Assembly: GCA_000708835.1 (NCBI GenBank)
Contig: DF237061.1
Location: forward strand, 124,001-188,000
DNA length: 64,000 nt
Direction: 5' to 3'
Origin: Klebsormidium nitens
Lineage: Eukaryota > Streptophyta > Klebsormidiophyceae > Klebsormidiales > Klebsormidiaceae
The notes under the pieces were generated by a model. The model did not search any database, was not told the origin of the DNA, and saw only the letters and a list, made by a program, of their open reading frames with translations. The translations under genes and the position numbers were made by a program. The first letter of the stretch is position 1; each line of letters opens with the position of its first letter. This document shows positions 35,371 to 46,700 of the stretch, in pieces.

Positions 35371-36738
35371 CATTGGAGTCTGGGCCGGTATATGATATCA
35401 GACCTTTTCAAAGTACAGCGTCTGTAAAGAAAGGTCCATGTTGTCCAACCTGAGGCGAATCAATCAGTCCTACTAAATACTTATGTTGAACATGGTATAA
35501 GTTGATCATGGCTTAGTAAAAGCTTTTCCTCTGAGTTTGTGTCGTTTTGCTGGCGGCATTCTTCATTGACCGGTGTGGATGTGGCCGTGTTGCTAGCTAA
35601 CAACAACTTTGTGCTCTGTAATTGTCATCCTCTTTCGCCGAAGGGTTGTGAAAACTTGAAAGGCTCGACCATGCTTGGAGCAGGAAAAATGGGACACTAG
35701 ATCGACCACAGTGCATGCATGGCATTTGGCATCAATGTCTACATGGTCCGGCACATGACTGCTTATGCCATTATGGGCCATGATGGTTCCCTGACGTCGG
35801 CCAGAACACGGGAACAGGATTCCGAATCCCGATCTGAATATTGAAAAGCTAAACATAGCTGTAAAGCGCAGCGCATGCACTTCGTACAGGTAGTATGTAC
35901 ACGCACAGGATACCGGTATCTCTTCTACAGCACTGCAAGCGTACCTACTACCAACCGTACCGGACCTACCAGGTACTATACCTACCTGGGTAAACACCTC
36001 AGGAGAGATACCGTAGGTGTACCGTACTCCGATAGAGTCAATTTGAGGATTCCATATTTACCCAGATAATTGGTGGTACCATGAAGGTACGGTAGGTTAA
36101 CTGGTTAAGTGGTACCTACCTAATCTATCTGTACGGATCTGTACGAAAACCTTGCCGGAGCGAGGATCCCCAGTCGGCCATCTACCGCCACAAAGTGGGC
36201 CAGGACACCGGCGGTAAGGTAGGGAGAACCGTTCGATGCCGGTCTTGGCACCACATCCAACAGTCCACTGGCGGCGATCCTACTTGGCAAAGCCGCCCCA
36301 AACCCACTGCCGATCATACCGGCCGGGTTACAAATGCCGGGCCTCACGTGTAGGGCTCACACGCGTGGGCGGTGGACATCCGACAAGCTGAATCCACCCT
36401 GTGCAACTGTGCACACTGCACCCGTACACTGGTGTGTGCTAAGTACGGTACCTACCTAGAGACATATCAGGTACCTACCTAGAATGTGGTCCTTACGGTC
36501 AGGCCTGCCTGGTACGTACCCATCACCACATTGCGCAGTGAGTACCGTACGGCATTCACTACCGTAGGTACCGGTACCGTATTTGAGTCCTCGATGATTC
36601 ACAAATCGACTCGTGTGGTGCCGGTACGTGACCCGAGGTACGGGCCTGAGTACGGTAGCGTACCCTTGTCCACTGTGCACACTGCACGTAGGTACTGTGC
36701 ACACGGCAGTACGGTCAGTACCGGTACTGTTTTAATAC
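35371..36738. other. Intergenic with GTACC-rich repetitive block
   Basis: After the UBP 3' flank, 35875-36735 is dense in GGTACC, GTACGGTAC, CCGTAC and AGGTACCTACCTA units on both strands. ORFs here are rich in Tyr, Pro, Val and Arg because of this composition and are not genes. The hAT MITE has inserted at its right edge. Confidence 0.6.
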
Positions 36739-36746
36739 CCTCATCA
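36739..36746. repeat. Left target-site duplication of MITE (CCTCATCA)
   Basis: CCTCATCA directly precedes the left inverted repeat and is repeated exactly at 37019-37026. Confidence 0.85.
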
Positions 36747-37018
36747 CAGTGATTGCCACCAACTTTGGCCGGCGCCGGCAATCTACCGGCCACCCTTCGT
36801 TCCTGCCGGCTGAGTGTAAGTTTCTACCGGCTTCCCCCAAGTCCCCGGATCCATTTAGCCGGGTATCTGGACAGTCTCTCAGCTAATCTCAGCCGGTACC
36901 CGGTCAAACACGCCGGTTTTTCAGCCGGAGCCCAGCCGGCTGAGTGCCTTCGGCACCGGTTAGACCCTCGCTCCAGCCGGCTAGGTCCACACATAACACC
37001 GGTTCGTGGCAATCACTG
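36747..37018. mobile_element. hAT-type MITE, 272 bp, with intact inverted repeats and 8-bp target duplication
   Basis: The ends are perfect inverted repeats of 13 bp, CAGTGATTGCCAC at the left and its reverse complement at 37006-37018. They extend to 17 bp with one mismatch. The flanks are identical 8-bp duplications, CCTCATCA. An 8-bp duplication and a 5' C-A-G-N-G terminus are the marks of the hAT superfamily. The element has no transposase and is filled with CCGGC/GCCGGT units, a usual place for transposase-binding subterminal repeats. A degraded relative lies at 7638-7841. It must have been moved by a hAT transposase elsewhere in the genome. Confidence 0.88.
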
Positions 37019-37026
37019 CCTCATCA
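37019..37026. repeat. Right target-site duplication of MITE (CCTCATCA)
   Basis: Exact copy of 36739-36746, immediately after the right inverted repeat. Confidence 0.85.
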
Positions 37027-38930
37027 TTGATTGAGGATTCCATTTTCGTGCATGAGCTGTTTGCTGACAGTCCGCTTGAAGGTCTCGGCCTGCGGGATGG
37101 TGCCGCACGGCCAGAAGCGAGGAGGAAGGAGGTGGTCATCCAACACGTCAGACTCAAAGCAAGCTGCCTGGAACTGTATCTAAGTAGAAAGAAGAGATCT
37201 TCCTCTGGAGTAGGTGTCTGGAGTGGTGGAAGGTTCGTAGACTTGTTTTGATCTCTGGGAGGAAGCAATCTGCTGATCGGAAGCTCGGGGCAACGGGGTA
37301 GCATCAGCTTTTCTAGGTGGTCACACAATCAACACTGACAACAGGTGGATTGGTTGGCTCGACGTCGTGGCAAAAGTTTGATCAAGTGGACAGCTTGATC
37401 AAACAAGGATCTGTGGTCCCCAGTAATGAACCTCCAGCTGACGATTTGACTTCAGTAAATAGACCACATGCTACCAATGATTTTCGTAGCTTCAGCTCCC
37501 TAAAGCAGAAAGCACATGCGATCGAATGCGGGGTTTGACAGCAGCAGGGCCATAGCTTTGGATTGAACAGGCACCTGGAAGCTCACAAGCGACCTGATCT
37601 CAGAAACTTAGCGCAATCACCCAAAAGTTGACGGCAATTGTGGCATTCTCAGGGGTTAGAGAGGAAGGGGCACAGTTACGCGGGCAGTTTAATCCTTGAT
37701 ATAATTAAGGGAGGCGGGGATGATCTGGCGCCCGTTCTGCTTAGTTTGCAGTCCGCTGTGAAGACGGCGTTAAGAATGGGGGAAATGCTCGATGGGCTGG
37801 GGCTGTCAGGTATGTTCAATGCTGAGGTCAGCCCGATGACACTCTCTGATGTGATGACAATCGCTGGTGGCCCATGAGGAGAGCCCATCTCCTGGACCTT
37901 GTTTGGGCAATGAACACTTGACAATTTGTATAAAAGCGCCTCATGTCGGTTTACCATGCCTTTTTGGCATGTGCAGTACTGGCCTGCCACAGCGTCCTGA
38001 AGCTCGATGGTGAAGACACGTGCAGTTTGTGAAGTATGTTGAATGGATGATTTAAACAAAACTCTGGCAATTGGAGGCTGCCTGCTCATTGCATGTTCTT
38101 TACTCTGCTTGTCAAATGTCCTGCGACACTTGGTTACGAATGTGCGTCTTGCCGGACAAAGAAGGCGACAAGGCCTATTTGCTTGCAAGAGTAAAGTAAG
38201 AGATAATCTCAGATCATATTGCCGCCCTTACACAAGTTTTCTGGGAGGACAGTCAGCCCTGCCGACTTTGCCCAGAGAAGGGAAGGACAACTACCCGGTA
38301 GAGCAAGGGATTTGCAGCTAATACGGCTTTGAACATGTGGCGCTGTGCCAACACCAACCGCAATGCTGCGTGGTTGACAGCTGGCAGAGTGGTTGACAGC
38401 TGGCATGCACTGGCGCTAGCACAGCACAGCCCCAAATGGACTGGTTTCAAAGTGTTCGCACCCGAATAGTGGACTTGAGGCATGTTAGAGCAACTAGTGC
38501 TGCTTCCAAGTACAGCTGGTATGGGGGTGCAGAGAAATGTCTGGACCAAGTCCTCCATATTTAGGGTTCTGATAGATTAGGGTTTTGGTTAGGGTTTCTC
38601 AATTTTACTCCTGGCCGAGGCATCACTGTGAAGGACCATCTTTTGACGCCTCGAAGCCCCTTCACAATCTTCCCCCATTTCAGCATGTTGATGTTACACT
38701 TGCTTCTCAATAAAAACCTCCTTAGCTTTGGTAAAGCTGGAGCAAAACAAGGGCCTCTTCCATTTTGACTGATGCCCCCCCCTCCGTCTTAGCCCCCAGA
38801 ATTTGCACAGCAGAGCACGTGTTGTCCAGCTTGTACTATTTGGAACAGGGCACACAAAAGATCAGACACCTGTCATTTCACTCAGATCTCATCTGAGACA
38901 AACAATTGGAACCTTTTCGCAGGTGACGGG
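37027..38930. other. Intergenic upstream of receptor-like kinase
   Basis: Two ORFs stand out but lack support. 37638-37877 (+) encodes a Leu/Met/Gly-rich peptide (SLILDIIKGGGDDLAPVLLS). 38043-38321 (+) encodes one with a single hydrophobic helix (AIGGCLLIACSLLCL). Neither has a recognisable domain or clear splice partners. The kinase promoter and 5' UTR must lie in the right part. Confidence 0.4.
38563..38603 (+). promoter_or_regulatory. Cluster of telo-box motifs upstream of the kinase gene
   Basis: TTTAGGGTT, TTAGGGTTTT and TTAGGGTTTC occur within about 40 bp. The plant telo-box (AAACCCTAA, either strand) is a known promoter element of many plant genes, and the same unit is the plant-type telomere repeat. 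It sits about 330 bp upstream of the kinase ATG. Confidence 0.6.
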
Positions 38931-41900
38931 ATGCCTCGCCGCCACCTGATTGGTCGGCAGCTGCTGCAGGCGGCGTCCCCAAATGTGACAATTGTGACAT
39001 CGTCATCGGAGCAGATTCCGACATGGGTTGTGATTACTGTAGCGGGGTCGGTGGGGGCAGTGGCGTGCATCCTGTTGATTGTCCTCATTGTGGTGCTACT
39101 GATGCAGAGACGGGGCATGAAGGCGGGCCGGGCAGGTGAGTCTCACTGTACCAATTCACGATTGCAACTTTACCCTCCTGCTTGGAAAGGAAGTACATTC
39201 CAAATCATGGGATCTACCCCCATGATCAAAGAGAACATATCTTCTCAACACAGACCTTTACCTTCTTGAGTGGGGAGAACGTACCCTTTTTACGGTAGCT
39301 TCCCCGGTTGGTGGCTTCAGTGTTCTGATCTTCCTGCTTAACTTACCTCCTTGGCTCCGAGTATCCTTGGATGTGTGAGTTCTGAGAGGGCTCCTATGAA
39401 AAAGTGCTTAAAACAGACTCTAGCTCCAAGCTCGACCTAGTCAGCTGACATTGAAGAAGAGAGTACTTTGAACACAGAGTCCTGTGTCACGGTCTTCTGA
39501 ATTGCCTTTCAAAGAGTCTCTGACTAGGAGACAGGGTCCTCTCATAAACTGAGCCGCGAGGTAAAGTAGGTGACGAGATTCATTGAGCTGAGGAATCGAC
39601 CTTGGCAGGGTTTTAGCTTTTCGGTTACTTGACTCGCTGATTGCAAAAGTTGACAATTTGGAGAAAGGTGGGCACTCTTGGATCCTCCTTGACTCTGGGC
39701 TTTTACCGTAACTCCAGGCCCTCAAAGCATTTTTAAATCTTTGATTCCAGGCCTTGTCCTGCGACCAGGCTTCACCCCCTCTTAACCATTACTTGCCCCT
39801 CTCTCCTTGCCAACCCTTCTGTCATCCATCCAGGTGCCCACTCCGGCTCTGGCCCCTCGAAGCAGCTCCTCTCAAACCCCGGCAGCAACGAGGACGTCGA
39901 GCGACAGCTGATCCCGAAGCGAGAGATGATACCGAGAGAAGCGGACGGGTGGCCGTTCTGTCTGCACCCCATCGAGCAAGTCCCGATGACGGTCGAGAAC
40001 AAGATGCCCAAATACAGCCTGGCGGAAGTCCGTCGCGCGACGGGGGACTTTGCGGAGGACGGGCTCCTGGGGGAGGGGCGATACGGGGGGGTGTTTCGAG
40101 GTAAGCCCTTTGGTGCCCCTTTGGGTAATTGGTTAAACTGGTTACGCGGGTGGTTTGCGCCTTTCGTGGGGCTGCTGGGGGAGGGGCGCTATTTGGCAGT
40201 TGTTGAGAGGTAAACCGGGTTACCCCTTAAAGTCGTTGGGTAACCCAAACACTCGTAGTATCCATATGACAGGTGCTCCGGCCCCTTCGTCTCGGGTGCT
40301 TTTTAGGTAACGAGAGTATCTCCTATTGTGGATCGCGGTATCTGTCCGACATGGGAAGCGTTTCGGATCTCCGTTTTACGGGGATGCTAGAAGCAGGGGG
40401 CCTTCGGGGGGGCCCAGGAAGCGGATCATGTTTCACGGAGTATGAAACGTCGTGAGTAATGTAACTAAACGACGTCAACTGAGTTGCAACAAAACTATCG
40501 GTATGAAGAGCAGAAGTAGAGCTAGTACACTTCTCATCAACAGCGGTTTTTGGAATCAGAGTGGGTTGACAATCCAACAGGGCTGATAGACATCCTCTGG
40601 TTGGGCTCCTCGACCTGTGTCATCAAAGCAGAGCATCAGCCCGACGTCACCTATTCGCGCTGCTGATGACACTCAGCGTCGATAGTAACACACACGTGTT
40701 ACTCGCGTCACCGCATCTAATCATCAAATCAGCTGCTAACATTCAATCTGCGCTTCAGAAAACAACCGCAGCTTGTCAGTTGAAAATAAGCAATCTATGT
40801 TTGACGCCAGCGGTTCTCGTCACCTGCTTCTACGTTGAGGAACGTTTAAAGCACCAGGGAAATCCATCACGAGCTGACCCACCTCTAGCGTCGCTGACGT
40901 CATGGGCCCCCCTCGTGCCGCTGACATCATGGCCCTCTCTCTCAGGCACGCTGGACGACGGGCGGCCGGTCGCGGTCAAGCGCATGCGGGTTGAGCATGT
41001 ACGGGGAGAGTTGACCAAATTTGGAAACCGCGCGGAAAAGGAGTTTTTGAGCGAGGCGGAAGTGATCGTTCGGGTTCATCATCGGCACCTGCTGCCTCTG
41101 ATCGGCTATTGCTCTACGAGGGACGAGCGGATACTGATTCTCATGTACATGGGGCGGGGAAGCCTGGAGGCGAAGCTGAGAGGTGAGTGTGTTTAGAAAG
41201 GGGTTGGTGCTTGTGAAACTAAAGTCCTAGACGTACGTTGAGTGAGGCAGCCCCACGGCGAAGCTGCGGGGTGAATAAGGGCAATAATTTGCTGGTAGGG
41301 ACATTCGCTTCTGTATTTTGTGAATTGGGACTGAGTATCCTAGAGTTGGGTCGATCACTCGGGGGTGGACCGCCGTGTTATGGCCAACCAATGAATGGGC
41401 GGTATCAGAAGGGAAGTCAAGTTGTCTGTTTCGACCAAGAGGTTGCCGGAGAGAAGGAGGACGACGTCATCCGTAGTCATCACTTTTGAAGTGGGCGTAG
41501 GGCATACATGTCAATCCAAGGTGCAGAGAGCCCAGATTCGCCGTACTTTTGACCTCATCCGTCAAAAAGGAACTCAATTTCTGTAGTATAAGTATCGCGA
41601 GCTTTGAAATCCGACGCCCACTCTAGAGAAAGATACGATCCTCTTCATAAGGCAGACGACTTTGGTGAGCCAACGAGAACCCACTCGGGGAAGCCAATCA
41701 AAAGAGATTAGGGAAGCCCATGCGCCCCCTTGCGTTCCTTTATCAACGAGGTGAATTTCCGTGCAGATCGGCGCAACTCCTTGGACTGGGGCGCCCGATA
41801 CCGGATTGCGGTGGGGGCGGCCAAGGGCATCGCGTATCTGCACGAGGTGAGGTCGCCGTGACGTCACCTGCGGCTCCAGATAACGTCATTTGCAAGCTGC

Positions 41901-44900
41901 AGTTGCTCATTTACGCTTCTGATTCCAACGGGGATTCTCTCAGGGTATATGCACCGACTCTGTTTGACGTGCCATGCTATGCCTCGACCGACGTTGAGCT
42001 GGCGTGCGACCACGGAATGGGGGCATGTGATTGCTCTCCCTAAGCAGACTTTCACCGCCGCTCGACTTCTTCCCCTCAGAATCCATACCGATGCTAACTT
42101 TATTACGGCATCTCAGACTGTCTGCTGATATCCCTTCTGTCTGGGTACGACTTATCGCGACCTCTTGTTAAAAACCAGCAAACTGAAAGATCCTATTGCA
42201 AACCGCAACAGTTCTAGTCGTTTAGGAACCTGGCAGACGAAAGCTCCCCGTTGCTTCTGCCTTGCATTTTCGAATTTTTGACGTCCTCTCTTTCGCTTCC
42301 CCAGGACTGTCTCCCGGGGATTCTGCACCGTGACATCAAAACGTCCAATATCCTGCTTGACGAATCCGACGAGCCGAGAGTGAGACCCGTTCCATGATTC
42401 CATACACCGGCAGCCGTTTCAACATAAGTGTCTTCACCTTATTATGAGTCGGTTCGTTGCTTCCTTTGTACGCCCCGATCTCGATGAAACTCAAGTAAGA
42501 TAATAAGTAAGATATTAAGTAAGATAATGATAAACCAAGATAATGATAAGCTCCGACTGACACTCTAAAATCACCGGACACACAAAGATACCTGCTCCGC
42601 ACCCCTACCCACCCTAACCACCAAACTAACCCTACCCGTGCTAGTGCCATTACCTTGTTATCATCTCGGCTTATTTTGATCTTTCTTGAGTTCGATCCGG
42701 TTTCGGCGCATGGATACGATGCTCATGTCGTAAAGTTTGGATGGACTCAAGATCATTTTGACAAGCGAAAGACCGTGCATTCGGGACTCAAGCCGGTAGT
42801 GGCGGTCCGGACATGAGCGCGACTTTCAACTGGTTCGCGGTTGCGCTGCTCTTCAAAAGTGCGTCAAAGTCAGGAATAGAAGGATCTTTCTTTTCCCGAG
42901 TTGGCCAAGACAAGTTGCTCATCAACGTATCATTTGAGCAACTTGACCTTTTTCGTTTGGATCTTTTTACATGCTTTCTGGAACTAGGGCAGCTTTGACC
43001 CGGCAGATTTTAATCTTCTTTCGAGGTACCGGCAGACCTTCCTCCCAAGCACAAGCACTTTGCTCAACATGCATACTACTTTCGTCCAGAGTGATCGCCG
43101 ATTTTCGGTTCTAAGCAGGCAGTTACAGACAGCGTTTGGTTCTTTTTGGACCACAACTCTGCTTCCGAGCACTGCAGATGCTCAACCCTTCTTTCGAGCT
43201 CTCTCAGTCCTCATCCTTTTTCCGACACTTCAACCCTTAACAATTCTTCCGACCACTCTCAATCCTTACCCCTTCTTCCAACCATTCTTACCTCTTTCCC
43301 CGGTCATCGCCTCTCCGACTTTGGCTTCGCCCGGAGCAAGGTCGGGCCTGCTTCAGCAAGCGTAAGCTTTCCCTTACAGTTACTCCCTTGCGGACAGACT
43401 TTGGCTTTGTCGGAGCAAGCCCCTTTGCTCAACCACACCCAATCCTTTTTCCTTCTCTCCAGGTGGCCGACTTCGGCTCTGCTCGGAGCAAGGAGTTCGG
43501 GCCTGCTTGAGTGAACGTTTACTTTCCCTCACCGACCGCGTCTCCTTGCAGACAGACTTTGCCTTTGTCATTGCAAACCCTTCTCCCAAACACTCCTGAC
43601 CCTTTTTTTTCTCTCTCCAGGTGGCCGACTTCGGCTTCGCTCGGAGCAAGGAGTTCGGGAAGCTGTCGGGGAGCGTGCAAACACAAGTGGTCGGAACACC
43701 GGGCTATCTCCCCATTGAGTGCGTCCTGTTCGGACAGAACAATAGCATCAAATCGGACGTGTACGCATTCGGGGTGGTGCTTTTGGAGATTCTTTCAGGG
43801 AAGCCGCCGGTCGAGGGGGAGGCGGGGTCCAAGAAGACGCTCGCGCACTTCGTAAGTACCTCCAAAAAACCAACCTTTTTTGTACTTTGGTATCGCCAGT
43901 GAATTCAACCTCCAGTTCGATTCATTAGGGCCAGGCAAAAAGAATCGTTTCGACGGACTATTTTAAGCAGGCTACCTATATCCGCCGGTGAATTTAAGAG
44001 CATTTCAAAACAGACCAGGAACGGAACTTTTGCAACCGGCAGATGGAGGATCCGTTTGCCCGACGGTATGCCGTGCTCTTTTTAGGCGCCTTCACCGTCT
44101 GGACCTAAGAAAAGTTTTCAGCAACAGGATTTTCATTTGGAATCATCCATCTCTCCGATATGCCAAGATCAACTGTCCATCTTCAAATCAGGTCCCAAAA
44201 CTCAAAATAGAAATAGGCCCCAGTTCTCGACTCAGCGCCCCTTATTCCGTTGCAGGTCCTCGGCACATTCATAACCGAGTGGTCTGAATACAGATCGAGA
44301 AGGCTTGAGCAGTTTCAAAGGTGAATCATGGCGGGGTTTCAGATGACGCTCGCAGTCTTTGTAAATCCCTTCGAGCGAATTCAGACAGAAGAGTCCTTTT
44401 TCACGTCAGGACCAACCCTCAAGTCCCCTATTCCCCACAGGCGAAGGAGACCCACGACTACGGAGGCGGCCTCGCTGACGTCATCGACCCCGCGCTGGGC
44501 CGCTCGTATGACGTGGACGAGGCGGTGCGGCTGTGGCACACGGCGCTGCACTGCGTCAGCGACGACCCCATCCGGCGGCCGCGCATGGGCCACGTGGTGC
44601 TCATGCTGCGCGGGAAACAGCCCGCGCTGCCGCCCTCGCCGGAAGTGCAGCGGTGAGCATGCATTTCTCCGCTCGTCAGTTTTCTATTCTTCCTTTTTCC
44701 TTTCCAGGTTAGAGAGACGTCTTCAGGGCTTCTTTCTTTTTTTGTTGCCTCGCTTGCTTGAGCGCAACTACAGAAAGGGAGACAGACTATTCATGGTGCA
44801 AGGGAAGCAGCCCGCGCTGCCGCCCCCGCGTGCAGTGCAACGGTAAGGATCTGGTGCAGCCATTTTTGCAAAAGTTACCTTGCTGACTTCTCTTGCCCTC

Positions 44901-46180
44901 GTGCCGTCTGAAACTGGTTGCATGGGAAACGGGGTGCTAAAGACAGTCCTTGCTGCTGCTCAACGCTAGAAATGCAATGGTGAGACACAACTTTCTCCGA
45001 CTCGTTTGTGTGACTTTTTGTAGGCTACGTTGAAAGGTTTCGGATTTGCTTCTCCCTTCGGTGTTCTATAGCATCGTAACATCAACACGAGCCCTTTAAC
45101 GTACCTTAAATTGCCCTCCGTCTTCGCACGCGCAGGCTCGGCAACTTCGCGCGCGCCTCCCCTCGGGACCGCAACCCGCGCAATATCGTCACGCCCGAGA
45201 AAGTCGACTTGTGGCCGCGCGCTGCCGAGAGCCCGCTTGCGCGCAAATTCACACCCCCCTCCCCAGGCAACGTTCTGCGCAATTTGCAAAGCCCGCATTC
45301 GCGCGAGTCCAAGTCGCGCGAGTCCAGGTCGCGCGACTCGCGATCGACGGTCGAGCATCGACGGATGGATACGGACACCGAGTATGAGATGCGTCCCGAG
45401 AGCTCGGAGTCGCAGAAAAGGTCGACGCCGGATTACCACCACTTTCTGTACGAAAACGAAGACGGGGAGAAAGTTGTTCTCGTCGATGGGGTGGATACAG
45501 GTGTGTTGACGGACGGGGCAAAGAGGAAACGGTCCCCCGGGGGATTCAACCGGGCGGAATACGACCCGGTTGAACAGTTTAGCGGGGAGGTTTGGAAGGA
45601 CGACGATATGGACGGTCTAGATATGTCCAAGCTGAGGTGGACCCCGGGGCAGCCGTTGATGCACTACTGGGCGGGGCCTCCCGGTGGTGACACATTGCAA
45701 GAAGCGCGTCGTGACACGTGGCAGGGAGCCGTCCCGGCGGGAGACGCTCCGCCGATCGGCGAACCGTGGGGGGCCGAGTCGACGAGTGACGGCGCCGGCG
45801 CGGTCGCACCGCAGATCAGAGGGTTCGGAGAATCTGCTGACGGGTATTCGAAAATAATGGTGAAGTCGCACAGCGAGAGGTATAGCGTCAGAACGGAGGA
45901 GGCGGGTTGGCCGGAAATGGGGGCCGAAAGTGCGGACTGGGGCAAACGGAAACTAACCAGGTCGCTTAGTAACCCGCTTTTTGTTGGGGAAGGGGGGGGG
46001 CATCCGCTGTTTGGGGAAGAGGACGGGGAGGGCACAAACCCGCTATTTATTGAGAAGGTTGCAACGCCGGAGGATCCGTTTCTTAGCGGTAAAGGGTTTA
46101 CTTACCTGGAGGTCCAGTCCCGAAGCTCGTCGCATTCGAGCCCGTTGGAGAATGCTTCTCCGCTTCCGAAGGTGTACTGA
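38931..46180 (+). CDS. Receptor-like Ser/Thr protein kinase with short ectodomain and long C-terminal tail
   Basis: Eight exons join in frame: 38931-39135, 39834-40100, 40946-41182, 41767-41846, 42305-42379, 43621-43851, 44441-44652, 45136-46180; 783 aa. A short outside part (about 30 residues) precedes one membrane helix ([20 protein letters not shown] region, to about residue 60). The kinase domain has [11 protein letters not shown] (P-loop), VAVKRM (Lys about 167), [29 protein letters not shown], catalytic loop [24 protein letters not shown] and [12 protein letters not shown]. All catalytic residues are present and it is an RD kinase. The last exon gives a 348-residue tail with an S-R-E/D repeat ([12 protein letters not shown]) and three [NH]PLF units (NPLFVGE, HPLFGEE, NPLFIEK). 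The domain layout is that of plant RLK/Pelle kinases; subfamily and ligand unknown. Introns hold several exon-edge echoes. Confidence 0.9.
40169..40214 (+). repeat. Echo of kinase exon 2 end (P-loop) with donor
   Basis: GCTGCTGGGGGAGGGGCG and the following AGAGGTAAACC repeat the exon end GGGGGAGGGGCGATACGGG then CGAGGTAAGCC at 40062-40107, at a period of about 109 bp. Confidence 0.7.
41243..41279 (+). repeat. Echo of kinase exon 3 end with donor
   Basis: GCGAAGCTG-GGGGTGA resembles the exon/donor junction GCGAAGCTGAGAGGTGAG about 85-90 bp upstream. This is the weakest of the echoes. Confidence 0.5.
43311..43620 (+). repeat. Two upstream echoes of the kinase DFG exon start
   Basis: The exon start at 43621 (acceptor, then GTGGCCGACTTCGGCTTCGC and TCGGAGCAAGGAGTTCGGG) is repeated at 43463 with its pyrimidine tract and CAG. 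It appears again at 43311-43346 as CCGACTTTGGCTTCGCCCGG, more diverged. Period 152-158 bp. Intervening segments (CAGACTTTG-CTTTGTC) repeat too, so this is a tandem array ending at the real exon. Confidence 0.88.
44791..44846 (+). repeat. Echo of kinase exon 7 end with donor
   Basis: TCATG-TGC and GGGAA-CAGCCCGCGCTGCC, then GTGCA-CGGT and AGG/AGC, repeat 44601-44657 at a 190-bp period. A third, weaker relative ends in GCAATGGTGAG at about 44950-44985. Confidence 0.85.
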
Positions 46181-46670
46181 GTGGACAGGTGCAAGCGAAT
46201 TGCATGCGTCAAATAGGGAATGGTCGATATGTGCAATCTGCAGTATTTGATCGAAGGCACCCGTTTCTATTCGTTCCCTTCTTTGAGTAATTGCAGCCGA
46301 GCCTTGTACGATTCTTTCTAAGCCTATGTATAGAAGCAGCTGATTGTAGAATAGGACTAATTGCTGGTGGAGGCACGTTATTTGTACATGTTGATGTGTT
46401 GGGGTGGTATCGGAGTCAAGGTCAGTTGCATTGAGGACTTGATAGGCAGCTGTGAAGGTGATCTGTTGAGAACTTAACGATTGAGCAGATCTGATCAGTG
46501 GTCAACCTTTGTACTTGGAACTTTGTGAGACGATCAGGGCACGATCGATAAATGTCCAGATTTTATACTTGCGATCAAAGATGCATACTCAAGTTGGTGA
46601 TACCACTTTCCTGCATGCATTGATCCGACATAGTGAGTGCGAATATAGTGCCTATCGGTGCGCAGAAGAC

Positions 46671-46700
46671 GGTCGATCACGGTCGATCACGGTCGATCAC
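46671..46700. repeat. Three perfect tandem copies of GGTCGATCAC
   Basis: The three 10-bp copies are exact. Another GGTCGATC occurs at about 46802-46809. Confidence 0.9.

Noticed and set aside
36456-37034. Tyr/Val/Arg/Pro-rich ORFs
   Set aside because: They are translations of the GTACC-rich repeat and the MITE, not genes.
38043-38321. ORF with one hydrophobic helix upstream of the kinase
   Set aside because: A single hydrophobic run in an AT-rich region is easily random, and no signal or splice partner supports it.
44966-45442. 158-codon antisense ORF over the kinase tail exon
   Set aside because: Antisense shadow of a GC-rich exon that joins in phase to the kinase domain.
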